Below, piece after piece: positions 1-9,557 of a stretch of DNA of 30,327 nt (position 1 is the first letter of the stretch; every line of letters begins with the position of its first letter). The position numbers and the translations under genes were made by a program. The notes under the pieces were generated by a model. The model saw only the letters and a program-made list of their open reading frames with translations. It did no database searches and was not told where the DNA came from. This DNA comes from an uncultured Aggregatibacter sp. Lineage in GTDB: Bacteria; Pseudomonadota; Gammaproteobacteria; Enterobacterales; Pasteurellaceae. The DNA lies in the NCBI RefSeq assembly GCF_901873365.1, contig NZ_CABFLM010000053.1, positions 1 to 30,327 of the forward strand, written 5' to 3'.

Positions 1-705
1 CATCAAGATGCACGCTACAATATGAATCTCCCCTTTTTGATGGCGCGCGTTTCCTAACGCGTGCCTTTTATATCAATTGGTTATCGGCACACGCTGTGAA
101 GCGTGAGCCATCAGCCTTAAAAATAAAAGAATCGTAGCGTGCAACTTGTTGCACGAAATCGTCAATCACGCACCGAGGTGGAATTTCCCCGTAGCGTGCA
201 ACTTGTTGCACGAAAAAAAACGCTCATAAGGGAAAATCTTTCGTGCATCAAGATGCACGCTACACACGAAATCGTGAATCCTCGAAAAGGGTTAAATAAC
301 GTTCCGTGCGTGGTTCTAATCCCCGTAGCGTGCAACGTGTTGCACGAAATCGTCAATCACGCACCGAGGTTAAATCATTCTCTCCCGTAGCGTGCAACTC
401 GTTGCACGAAAAAACACGTTAAAAACCACCGCACTTCATTCCGCACCGAGGTTGAATCATTCGTGCATCAAGATGCACGCTACGCACGAAAAAATACGTT
501 AAAAAACTACCGCACTTCATTCCGCACCGAGGGGAAATCATTCGTGCATCAAGATGCACGCTACGAGAGAATCAGTGAATCGCGTACCGAGGTTGAATCA
601 TTCGTGCAACAAGTTGCACGCTACGCACGAAAAAACACGCTCAAAAACCACCGCACTTCATTCCGAGCCGAGGTGAAATCATTCGTTCATCAAAATACAC
701 GCGAC
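1..705. repeat. REP palindrome array, cluster 1
   Basis: Array of 22-nt elements made of a GTAG foot followed by the palindrome CGTGCAAC-TT-GTTGCACG (A type) or CGTGCATC-TT-GATGCACG (T type). GTAG on the plus strand: 134-155, 191-212, 325-346, 387-408. GTAG on the minus strand: 1-18 (cut by the window edge), 242-263, 462-483, 543-564, 603-624 and a degenerate copy at 684-705. Copies at 325 and 387 vary only in the loop. Between the elements are related spacers, three of which carry an intact uptake-signal core in minus orientation (428-437, 509-518, 650-659), each ending ACTTC rather than ACTTT. Open frames running through here are made of the repeats themselves, and I see no gene. The region precedes the adhesin promoter. 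Confidence 0.9.
42..71 (+). terminator. Intrinsic terminator of a gene left of the window
   Basis: A 10-bp stem (42-51 with 56-65, one G-T pair) with loop TCCT is followed by TTTTAT. It would end a plus-strand transcript entering from the left. A second hairpin follows at 86-109: a 9-bp stem with one mismatch, a GTGA loop and no T run. The role of the second hairpin is unknown. Confidence 0.6.
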
Positions 706-775
706 AATATGGGAAAAACGCGCTGTTGCGCAAATGTAAAACAATGTAAACTCAAGGCGTGGGGTGTTGCAGTGG

Positions 776-804
776 TTGACCTGTGGTTATTTTTTGAATA
801 TCAT
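776..804 (+). promoter_or_regulatory. Probable sigma-70 promoter of the adhesin gene
   Basis: TTGACC (776-781), a 17-nt spacer, then TATCAT (799-804). Each hexamer differs from consensus at one position. Transcription would start near 811 and give a leader of about 220 nt. A weaker alternative lies just downstream: TTGAAT (794-799), 18 nt, TATAGG (818-823). Inferred from sequence only. Confidence 0.55.
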
Positions 805-988
805 GCCGAGGTTAAGGTATAGGTTGAAATAATACCCTTTAAAATGCCGCGCGAGGTGATTTAAAGTGTGGTCGTTTTCACGGTGTTTTTCAATCGACAC
901 TTTCAGTACTTTTAAGGAGGATTGTGAGCAACAAAAGCATTCACTTCTAAAAAGCAGAACGGTTAAAAGCAAAGCAAAAAAGTTTTAC

Positions 989-1002
989 GGCTGGCGACAG
1001 CC
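989..1002 (+). other. Leader hairpin with GCGA loop upstream of the adhesin start
   Basis: GGCTG (989-993) and CAGCC (998-1002) enclose GCGA, a GNRA-type tetraloop. A pyrimidine-rich stretch follows, then the ribosome binding site (AAGGA) eight bases before the ATG at 1034. It could affect translation or mRNA stability of the adhesin. The function is not known. Confidence 0.4.
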
Positions 1003-1033
1003 TTCGTTTTCTTCATAAAAAAGGAAATCACTT

Positions 1034-4000
1034 ATGAATCATATTTACAAAAGCATTTTTAATAAGGCGCTTGGTGTGTTCACCGCCGTCCCTGAATTTG
1101 CTTCTGCACATGGCAAGGGTTCCGAAAGAACTGTTGTCGGTCGTGTTGCGAAAGGCACCTCCGGCTTTGCTGCCAGTGCGCTTGCCATCTCTGTTGGGTT
1201 GGCGTTAACCTCCACAAGTGCGGTTGGTTATCCGGGAATTTATATAAATGACAGACAGGCAGGTAACTGCTTGGCAATTAATGATTCGGCTATTCCAAAT
1301 CTTGGAGTGGGTACAATTCTTGATGTAAATTCAACACCGGGAAGTGTTGTGTTGAAAGTGCCTGGAACATCTACCGCTCCAGCAGGTATTACCCCAAGCT
1401 ATTATAATGCGGCGGGTTCCGCTCGTCCTTGTACGGCAGTCGGCGGTAGTGTGGTTGATAACAGAGAGACCCAAACTAACAGAACCTTGTTTTATGGTGG
1501 TGCAGGTGCAGCAACTGAAGCAGATGAAGTTAACAATGAAAACAACGGTGCGAAAAATCTCACCCTTGGCGGTCGTTTAGACGTGAACTCCGGTATCATC
1601 GGTGTGGGTGATCGTGGTGTGAATGGCTTGGACGCAACCAACAGCATCCGTATGGGAATGGGAACAGCGCTTTCTGACGACAATAAAAAAACTGATGCAG
1701 TTACCATTGGTGTGAATGCGGGTGCATCAGCAAAACACGCGACAGCAATTGGTTCGGCTACGACAGCGAAAACCGGTTACTCCACCGCATTGGGTTATCA
1801 AGCGCAAGCCGGTGACCCTGCCGTAACACTTTTGAATGGTGAATATGCGACGGCAATTGGTGGGCAAGCGAAAGCGCTTCATGCTCAGGCAACAGCGGTC
1901 GGTGCAGAATCAGTCGCCTCAGGTGTGGGGCAAACATCGATTGGTGCTTATGCTGGTAAAAACGGGACAGGTGACCAAGTTAGACAAAGTTATGGTATAT
2001 TCATTGGTCGTTTCGCCGGTAGTGATAACCAAAATCCAAATGCAGCAACTGAAGGTGGTAACAACTACGGCGTCTCTATTGGTGAATCTGCCGGTCGTTA
2101 TGGTCAAGGTGGTACTCGTAACACTGCTATCGGTGAACAAGCCGGTCAATATCTAAAAGGCTCCCATAACATTGCTATGGGGACTAATGCCGGTTCCGGT
2201 AGTGCTACGGATAAGCTTGAAGTGAGCAATACCACCGCAATTGGTAATGCTGCTAAAGCACTTACTACTAATTCCATTTCAATTGGTCTCAATTCAAAAT
2301 CAGGTAAAGCGGATGCTTTTAGCGGTGAGAATTCCATTGCAATCGGTAGCATTGCTGAAGCAATGGGCACGTCCTCTATAGCAATGGGTTCGCATGCGTC
2401 CACCTCTAATGGGCATGATTCTATTGCACTAGGGACATATGCGACCACTGAAAATCAAAAAGCTACTGCTATTGGTTCGTACTCTGCTGCAACCGGTCGG
2501 CAAAGCCTTACCATTGCTAACAACTATGATTCTAAGAATCTAAAACCTGTTTCTGTTGCAAGCGGAGCTCGTGCGACAGTCATCGGTGCTGAAACCACCG
2601 TTTCCGGCGACAATTCCGTAGCCATCGGTGATACAAACACCGTTGCAAGCGCACGTACTTATGCACTTGGTAACAATATCAATGCAGCGGCAGGTACAGA
2701 TGATTCATTAGTGTTTGGTACGAGAGCGGCTGTTAGTGCACGGGATACCATTGCAATGGGTAATACCGCGCAAGCGAAAACAAGACATTCCATTGCGATT
2801 GGTCAAGATTCTTCCGCCGGTGATGATAGCGCAAATGCAGAACAAAAAGGCGTATCTGCCGTTGCGATTGGTCATGGTGCTAAAGCGAATTACTATGATG
2901 CCATTGCAATCGGTGCAAGAGCAACCGTTGCTCCGGCAGCAGGTAATACGACCGCCGCAGATTCCATCGCCATTGGTGTAGAAGCAACAGCGGACAACTA
3001 CAAAACTACCGCTATCGGTACATACGCGAGAGCCAAAGGCAGACAAAGTACAGTTATTGCTAACAACGTCCAAGGTTCAAACTATTCCACCGCAAGTGGC
3101 GATCGTTCACAAGTTTACGGTGTAGAAACCACCGTTTCCGGTAACAACTCCGTCGCTATCGGTGACACAAACAATGTTGCAAGCGCCCGCACTTATGCAA
3201 TTGGTAACAATATCAATTTAGCAGCAGGTACAGGTGATTCACTTGTATTTGGTACGCAAGCCCATACAGGAGCTAGTCATGCTGTTGCCATGGGTAAAAA
3301 TGCGACGGTGCAAGCTCAATCTGGCGTTGCGATCGGTGACAATGCGGTAACGAATGGTATTAATCAAGTTTCCATAGGTTACAAAGCAGGCGATGTTACT
3401 GAAACTGACAATAAGAAAACTCCTCGTACTACGGATATTGGTAATTTTGGTGTAATGATTGGTAATTATGCCGGTGCACAATATACAGCGGATCAAAATA
3501 CACCGGTTAAACATCAACATGGTACTGTGGCTGTTGGTACGCAAGCAGGTAGAGCCGGTAAAGATAGTTGGTCAAATATCGCTCTCGGTAATCAAGCAGG
3601 ACGTGCAGTACATGGTAATGACAACATTGCTATTGGTGTGAATTCCGGTTCAGGTAAAATGACCGATAAGTTTGATAGTGATGGTAAAGATGTCAGCACA
3701 GTAGATGAGTATCTGAATGTCCAACACACCCTGTCTATGGGTACACTGTCAACAGTGAAAAACAACTTTAACATTGCTATTGGTACAACGGCAAATGCCG
3801 GTAATGGAGAAAAAAATCCTGACGGTTCAACGAAGAACGGTTATAGCGTTGCAATTGGTACTTCAGCTAATGCGTCTGCTTTAAGCTCTATGGCATTAGG
3901 GGCTGGTGCTTCTGCTTCACATGAATACTCAGTAGCGTTAGGTCGTTTATCTCAAACCTCTGATGTTCACACCGGTGCTTACACCCTTAACGGTTCCTAC

Positions 4001-7000
4001 ACTGCCGCAGGTTTGCCTAAAGCAGCGAATGGCACCGTGTCTGTGGGTTCTGCAGGTAAAGAGCGTCAAATCCAAAACGTGGCTGCAGGCGTGATTAGCG
4101 CAACCAGCACCGATGCGATTAACGGTAGCCAACTTTATGCAACCAATAACTACTTAAGCAATCTCGCGACTGGCGTGCAAAACGTCCTTGGTGGTGATGC
4201 GGCAGTTGATAATTCCGGCAACCTGACCATGAGTAACATTGGTGGCACAGGCAAAGGTAACGTCAACGATGCTATCGCTGCAGCAAACACCAAAGTGGCG
4301 GCAGGTGAGAATATCACCGTAACCCCAACCACTAACGCTGACGGCAGCAAAACCTACACCGTGGCAACCACAAAAGACTTGGTTGTGAATTCTGTGAAAG
4401 CAGGCGACACAACAGTGAACACGGATGGCTTAACCATTGCAGGTGGTCCTTCTGTGAAGAAAGACGGTATCAACGCAGGTGATAAGAAAATTACCGGTGT
4501 GGCTGACGGCAACGTTGCCGCAGGCAGCAAGGAAGCGGTGAACGGCGGTCAATTAGCGGAAGTGAAAGCCAAAGCGGATAGCGCAGTACAAGACGTGGTA
4601 TCTTCAAATCCAACCGCACTGACTGCAAACAAAGTAGGCAACACAGTTACGTTAACACCAAACTTTATCGCAGGTGACTTAGTGAATGCTGACGGTACAG
4701 TCAATGACCCAGCAGCCGCAGACGAAGGCAAATTGGTGAGCGCGAAAACTGTTGCTGACGCATTAAAAGCAAACCACTTCGTGGTGGATACCAAAGCCAA
4801 CGGCGGTACAGTTGATGCTGCTTCTGAAGAAAATGCGAAAGTGGGTTCAGGCAATAAAGTGACCTTTGAAGCAGGTAAAAACTTAGTTGCACAACAAACC
4901 AACACCGCTAACGGTGGCGCGACAGTGAACTACAAACTGAGCGATACGCTAGAAAATCTTGTCAGCGTGAAATCGGCTGAAATTGAAGCAGGTATTGGCC
5001 CGAACAAAGTGGTGTTAAATAACAATGGCGTGAAAGTGGGCGATAGCACATTGAACGACAAAGGCTTAACCATCAATAACGGTCCAAGCGTAACGGATGC
5101 AGGCATCAATGCAGGTAATAAGAAAATCACTGACGTTGCACCGGGCGCAGTGACCCCAACCAGCAAAGATGCGGTTAACGGTAGCCAGTTGTACAACGTA
5201 GCGGATAACGTGAAAGACTTAATCGGTCCGGATGCAACTATCGATCCTGCGACAGGTAAAGTAACTGTAGCTGATCCTACTCAAGGTATCGCAGGTACCG
5301 GTAAAGGTACAATCGGCGAAGCGATTAAATCTGTGAAAGATAAAGCAGACACCGCAGTGCAAGACATCAAGTCCGGCGATGAGAAAGCATTATCTGTAAC
5401 AAAAGCAGGCAATACTTACACCATCACACCTAACCTCAGCGGTGATTTAGTGGATGCGAATGGCAACATCACAGCACCAACAACACCGGCAGATAAAGGC
5501 AAGTTAGTGACTGCAGGCACCGTTGCTGAAGCGCTTGCAAATACCCACTTCGTGGTGGATACCAAAGCGACTGACGGCGAATTGGATGCTGCTTCTCAAG
5601 CTGACCAAAAAATCAAAGCCAGCAACAAAGTCACTCTTCAAGCAGGTAAAAACTTGAAAGCGAAACAAACCAATGGCGCAAATGGCGCAGAAGTGGAATT
5701 CTCGCTTAAAGACAGCATTAGCTTGACACAAGTAACTGCAGGTGACAGCACATTGAACACCGATGGCTTAACCATTGCAGGCGGTCCTTCTGTGAAGAAA
5801 GACGGTATTGACGCAGGTGATAAGAAAATCACTAACGTTGCACCGGGTGCAGTAACAGCAGCTAGCAAAGATGCGGTTAACGGTAGCCAGTTGTACAACG
5901 TAGCGGATAACGTGAAAGACTTAATCGGTCCGGATGCAGCTATCGATCCTGCGACAGGTAAAGTGACTGTAGCTGATCCTGCGAAAGGTATCGGTGAAAC
6001 CGGTAAAGGTAACATTGGTGATGCGATCAAACACGTTAACGATGCAGCGAAAGCTGCAGCAGAAACTGCAGCGAAACACACCACTGTTGTTGAAGGCAAA
6101 AACGTGAAAGTAACGAAAGGCAAAAATGCCGCCGGCGGTGATGAATACACTGTGGCGACAAAAGATGACCTTGATGTCACTTCCGTCACTGCGGGTAATA
6201 CCACAGTGAACACCAACGGTTTAACCATCACAGGTGGCCCAAGCGTAACACGTGGCGGTATTGATGCCGGTAATAGAGTTATCTCCGGTGTGAAAGCGGG
6301 TGATGTTTCTGCAACCAGCCAAGAAGCCGTGAACGGTTCACAACTTCATGCAACCAACACCAAATTGGATGGCGTGAAAGCGAAAGCCGACACCGCAGTA
6401 CAAGATGTGAAATCCGGTGATGAAAATGCATTAACTGCAGTGAAAGATCCGAACACCAACATCGTAACCGTAACGCCTAAACTCAGCGGTGATTTAGTGG
6501 ATGCAGATGGCAACATCACAGCACCAGCAACACCGGCAGATAAAGGCAAGTTAGTGACTGCAGGCACCGTTGCACAAGCACTTGCAAACACTCACTTCGT
6601 GGTGGATACAGCGAAGACTGATGGTGAATTAGATACTGCTTCTGAACACGATCAAAAAATCAAAGCCAGCAACAAAGTCACTCTTCAAGCAGGTAAAAAC
6701 TTGAAAGCGAAACAAACCAATGGCGCAAATGGTGCCCAAGTGGAATTCTCGCTTAAAGACAGCATCAGCTTGACTCAAGTGACTGCAGGCACAGGTGACA
6801 ACCAAGTTGTATTAGGCAACAACGGCGTTCAAGTAGGTGGCAACACTTACATCAACAAAGATGGCTTAAATGCAAATGGTAACAAGATTACCAACGTTGC
6901 TGACGGCGTTGATCCAAAAGATGCGGTGAACAAAGGTCAGTTAGATGCCGTGAAAGGCGTTGCTGACAGCGCAGTGAAATCTGTGAAAGCCAAAGACGGC

Positions 7001-9481
7001 GAAGAAAACTTAGTGGTTGACAACACCGATCCGAAGAATCCGAAATTAAGCTTGAAGAAAGACTTAACCGTGGATTCTGTGAAAGCAGGTGACAGCACAT
7101 TGAATACCGATGGCTTAACCATTGCAGGCGGTCCTTCTGTGAAGAAAGACGGCATTAATGCAGGTGATAAAACAATCACTAACGTTGCACCGGGCGCAGT
7201 GACCCCAACCAGCAAGGATGCGGTTAACGGTAGCCAGTTGTACAACGTAGCGAATAACGTGAAAGACTTAATCGGTCCGGATGCCACTATCGATCCTGCG
7301 ACAGGTAAAGTCACTGTAGCTGATCCTGCGAAAGGTATCGGTGAAACCGGTAAAGGTAACATCGGTGATGCGATCAAACACGTTAACGATGCAGCGAAAG
7401 CAGCAGCAGACACTGCGAAGAAACACACCACTGTAGAACAAGGCGACAACATTGTTGTGGAAGAATCCCTCAATGCTGACGGCGGTAAACACTACAAAGT
7501 GTCCACTGCGAGAGACTTGAACGTGGATTCTGTGAAAGCAGGCGATACTACCGTGAATAACGATGGTGTAACCATCGCCGGTGGTCCTTCTGTCACGAAA
7601 GGTGGCATTAACGCAGGCGGTAATACCATCACTAACGTTGCTGACGGTGTGAATCCAAATGATGCAGTGAACAAAGGTCAGTTAGATAAAGTGGCCGGCG
7701 TTGCTGACAGCGCAGTGAAATCTGTGAAAGCCGCGGACGGTGAACAAAACTTAGTGGTTGACAACACCGATCCGAAGAATCCGAAATTAAGCTTGAAGAA
7801 AGACTTAACCGTGGATTCTGTGAAAGCAGGTGACAGCACATTGAACAACGATGGCTTAACCATCGCAGGCGGTCCTTCTGTGAAGAAAGACGGTATTGAT
7901 GCAGCTGATAAGAAAATCACTAACGTAGCAGCCGGCGATGTCGCAGAAAACAGCAAAGATGCTGTGAACGGCGGTCAGTTACATAATGTAGCGAAAGGCG
8001 TAGCAGACGTGTTAGGTGGTGATGCAGCAGTGGATGGCAATGGTAAAGTTACCATGACCAATATCGGCGAAACCGGTAAAGGTAACGTTAACGATGCGAT
8101 CAAACACGTTAACGATTTAGCGAAAAACGCAGCAGACACTGCGAAGAAACACACCACTGTAGAACAAGGCGACAACATTGTTGTGGAAGAATCCACCAAT
8201 GCTGACGGCGGTAAACACTACAAAGTGTCCACCGCGAAAAACTTGAACGTGGATTCTGTGAAAGCAGGCGATACTACCGTGAATAACGATGGTGTAACCA
8301 TTAATAACGGTCCAAGCATGACCAAAGATGGCATTAATGCGAACAATACTAAGGTAACTAACGTTGCTGATGGTGTGGATGCAGCAGATGCAGTCAATAA
8401 AGGTCAGTTAGACAAAGTGGATACAAAAGTATCTAACGTGGCTCAAAACGTTGTTAATGTGTTAGGCGGCGACGCGACAGTGAATGGCAATGGCGACATT
8501 ACCATGAGCAACATCGGTGAAACCGGTAAAGGCAACATTAACGATGCAATTAAATCGGTAAACGACCTTGCGAAGAAAGCAGCTGCTGAGAAAACCAGCG
8601 TGAAAGCTAAAGAAGGCCGTTCTAACGTGACTGTGACTGAAGGCGTTAACGCAGCAGGCGGTCATGAATATACCGTTGATGTTGAACGTTCTGTGACTAA
8701 CGCAGGCAGCGACTATGTCACCGTGACTAACAACCACGATGCCGACACCAACACAACCACTTACACTGTGGATGTGTCTGCTAAGACAAAAGCAAGTCTT
8801 GCAAAAGCTGACAGTGCGGTACAAGGTTTAACCTCTAAAGATGGTAACCTAAACTTCACTAAAGGCGCGAACGGTAACGTGGAAGTGAGCTTCAACGATA
8901 ACCTTAACGTGAAGAACGTAACGACAGATCGTGTTCAAGTTGCAAACGGTCCGAGCATGAGCAAAGACGGCATCAATGCTGCGGGTAAAGCCATCAGCAA
9001 CGTTGCTAACGGCAATGTCGCGGCTGACAGCAAAGATGCGGTCAACGGCGGTCAATTACATGAAACTGCGAAGAGCGTGGCTGATGTGATTGGCGGCGGC
9101 GCAACCGTGAAAGACGGCAAAGTGGTTGCAGGCCAAAACGGTATCGGTAACACCGGACAAAATACCGTTCATGGCGCGATTGCGGCAATTAACCAAAATA
9201 CCGCAAACAACTTCAACCAAATCCGTGGCGATCTACGTAAAATGGATCGTGACTTACGCGGCGGTATCGCGGGCGCATTGGCAACAGCCGGTCTTCCGCA
9301 AGCCTTCCGTCCGGGTAAGAGCATGGTTGCAGCAGCAGCAAGTACCTATCGCGGTCAGAGCGGCTTAGCGATTGGTGTATCCCGTATTTCTGATAACGGT
9401 AAAATTATCTTGAAAGTCACCGGTAACACCAACTCCCGCGGCGACTTCGGCGGTACAATCGGCGCCGGTTACCAATGGTAA
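1034..9481 (+). CDS. Giant YadA-like trimeric autotransporter adhesin (2815 aa)
   Basis: Outer-membrane, surface-projecting trimeric adhesin (type Vc secretion), expected to bind host tissue or other cells; the ligand is unknown. Residues 1 to about 64 form the extended signal peptide: a basic, aromatic N-terminus starting MNHIYKSIFNKALGVF, then a hydrophobic core. Residues 66-175 are not recognised and hold the only two cysteines I see, C79 and C133. The YadA-type head, with dozens of SxAIG-like repeats, runs from about 176 to 966. It contains an internal duplication, residues 520-563 against 698-741. A neck with DAINGSQL lies near 1030. The stalk, to about 2700, has ten further neck motifs (DAVNGSQL, DAVNKGQL or DAVNGGQL types), most preceded by GGPSV...DGI segments. 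The last ~105 residues are a coiled coil and the four-strand beta-barrel anchor ending in GYQW. The start follows AAGGA. REP arrays lie on both sides. It is intact, with no simple-sequence phase-variation tract seen. Confidence 0.93.
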   Translation: MNHIYKSIFNKALGVFTAVPEFASAHGKGSERTVVGRVAKGTSGFAASALAISVGLALTSTSAVGYPGIYINDRQAGNCLAINDSAIPNLGVGTILDVNSTPGSVVLKVPGTSTAPAGITPSYYNAAGSARPCTAVGGSVVDNRETQTNRTLFYGGAGAATEADEVNNENNGAKNLTLGGRLDVNSGIIGVGDRGVNGLDATNSIRMGMGTALSDDNKKTDAVTIGVNAGASAKHATAIGSATTAKTGYSTALGYQAQAGDPAVTLLNGEYATAIGGQAKALHAQATAVGAESVASGVGQTSIGAYAGKNGTGDQVRQSYGIFIGRFAGSDNQNPNAATEGGNNYGVSIGESAGRYGQGGTRNTAIGEQAGQYLKGSHNIAMGTNAGSGSATDKLEVSNTTAIGNAAKALTTNSISIGLNSKSGKADAFSGENSIAIGSIAEAMGTSSIAMGSHASTSNGHDSIALGTYATTENQKATAIGSYSAATGRQSLTIANNYDSKNLKPVSVASGARATVIGAETTVSGDNSVAIGDTNTVASARTYALGNNINAAAGTDDSLVFGTRAAVSARDTIAMGNTAQAKTRHSIAIGQDSSAGDDSANAEQKGVSAVAIGHGAKANYYDAIAIGARATVAPAAGNTTAADSIAIGVEATADNYKTTAIGTYARAKGRQSTVIANNVQGSNYSTASGDRSQVYGVETTVSGNNSVAIGDTNNVASARTYAIGNNINLAAGTGDSLVFGTQAHTGASHAVAMGKNATVQAQSGVAIGDNAVTNGINQVSIGYKAGDVTETDNKKTPRTTDIGNFGVMIGNYAGAQYTADQNTPVKHQHGTVAVGTQAGRAGKDSWSNIALGNQAGRAVHGNDNIAIGVNSGSGKMTDKFDSDGKDVSTVDEYLNVQHTLSMGTLSTVKNNFNIAIGTTANAGNGEKNPDGSTKNGYSVAIGTSANASALSSMALGAGASASHEYSVALGRLSQTSDVHTGAYTLNGSYTAAGLPKAANGTVSVGSAGKERQIQNVAAGVISATSTDAINGSQLYATNNYLSNLATGVQNVLGGDAAVDNSGNLTMSNIGGTGKGNVNDAIAAANTKVAAGENITVTPTTNADGSKTYTVATTKDLVVNSVKAGDTTVNTDGLTIAGGPSVKKDGINAGDKKITGVADGNVAAGSKEAVNGGQLAEVKAKADSAVQDVVSSNPTALTANKVGNTVTLTPNFIAGDLVNADGTVNDPAAADEGKLVSAKTVADALKANHFVVDTKANGGTVDAASEENAKVGSGNKVTFEAGKNLVAQQTNTANGGATVNYKLSDTLENLVSVKSAEIEAGIGPNKVVLNNNGVKVGDSTLNDKGLTINNGPSVTDAGINAGNKKITDVAPGAVTPTSKDAVNGSQLYNVADNVKDLIGPDATIDPATGKVTVADPTQGIAGTGKGTIGEAIKSVKDKADTAVQDIKSGDEKALSVTKAGNTYTITPNLSGDLVDANGNITAPTTPADKGKLVTAGTVAEALANTHFVVDTKATDGELDAASQADQKIKASNKVTLQAGKNLKAKQTNGANGAEVEFSLKDSISLTQVTAGDSTLNTDGLTIAGGPSVKKDGIDAGDKKITNVAPGAVTAASKDAVNGSQLYNVADNVKDLIGPDAAIDPATGKVTVADPAKGIGETGKGNIGDAIKHVNDAAKAAAETAAKHTTVVEGKNVKVTKGKNAAGGDEYTVATKDDLDVTSVTAGNTTVNTNGLTITGGPSVTRGGIDAGNRVISGVKAGDVSATSQEAVNGSQLHATNTKLDGVKAKADTAVQDVKSGDENALTAVKDPNTNIVTVTPKLSGDLVDADGNITAPATPADKGKLVTAGTVAQALANTHFVVDTAKTDGELDTASEHDQKIKASNKVTLQAGKNLKAKQTNGANGAQVEFSLKDSISLTQVTAGTGDNQVVLGNNGVQVGGNTYINKDGLNANGNKITNVADGVDPKDAVNKGQLDAVKGVADSAVKSVKAKDGEENLVVDNTDPKNPKLSLKKDLTVDSVKAGDSTLNTDGLTIAGGPSVKKDGINAGDKTITNVAPGAVTPTSKDAVNGSQLYNVANNVKDLIGPDATIDPATGKVTVADPAKGIGETGKGNIGDAIKHVNDAAKAAADTAKKHTTVEQGDNIVVEESLNADGGKHYKVSTARDLNVDSVKAGDTTVNNDGVTIAGGPSVTKGGINAGGNTITNVADGVNPNDAVNKGQLDKVAGVADSAVKSVKAADGEQNLVVDNTDPKNPKLSLKKDLTVDSVKAGDSTLNNDGLTIAGGPSVKKDGIDAADKKITNVAAGDVAENSKDAVNGGQLHNVAKGVADVLGGDAAVDGNGKVTMTNIGETGKGNVNDAIKHVNDLAKNAADTAKKHTTVEQGDNIVVEESTNADGGKHYKVSTAKNLNVDSVKAGDTTVNNDGVTINNGPSMTKDGINANNTKVTNVADGVDAADAVNKGQLDKVDTKVSNVAQNVVNVLGGDATVNGNGDITMSNIGETGKGNINDAIKSVNDLAKKAAAEKTSVKAKEGRSNVTVTEGVNAAGGHEYTVDVERSVTNAGSDYVTVTNNHDADTNTTTYTVDVSAKTKASLAKADSAVQGLTSKDGNLNFTKGANGNVEVSFNDNLNVKNVTTDRVQVANGPSMSKDGINAAGKAISNVANGNVAADSKDAVNGGQLHETAKSVADVIGGGATVKDGKVVAGQNGIGNTGQNTVHGAIAAINQNTANNFNQIRGDLRKMDRDLRGGIAGALATAGLPQAFRPGKSMVAAAASTYRGQSGLAIGVSRISDNGKIILKVTGNTNSRGDFGGTIGAGYQW

Positions 9482-9520
9482 TCACTCCGCAGCTCACCTA
9501 ACCGGTGAACTCGCTTAACA

Positions 9521-9555
9521 AAAAAGCACGACATTTTCATGTCGTGCTTTTTTTA
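9521..9555 (+). terminator. Intrinsic terminator of the adhesin gene
   Basis: The stem AGCACGACAT (9525-9534) pairs with 9539-9548 around loop TTTC. An A run precedes it and seven T follow, so it may act in both directions. It lies 40 nt after the adhesin stop codon and directly before REP cluster 2. Confidence 0.85.
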
Positions 9556-9557
9556 TT

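Noticed and set aside
139..822. Open frames of 83 and 119 aa in cluster 1
   Set aside because: Their protein sequences are translated REPs and spacers (repeating ARYARKNTL-like segments).
1492..9055. Many antisense open frames within the adhesin gene
   Set aside because: They follow the repeats and codon bias of the real gene and show no independent signals.
1034..9481. Simple-repeat phase variation of the adhesin
   Set aside because: No tetranucleotide or long homopolymer tract was seen in the promoter or coding sequence; the frame is open throughout.
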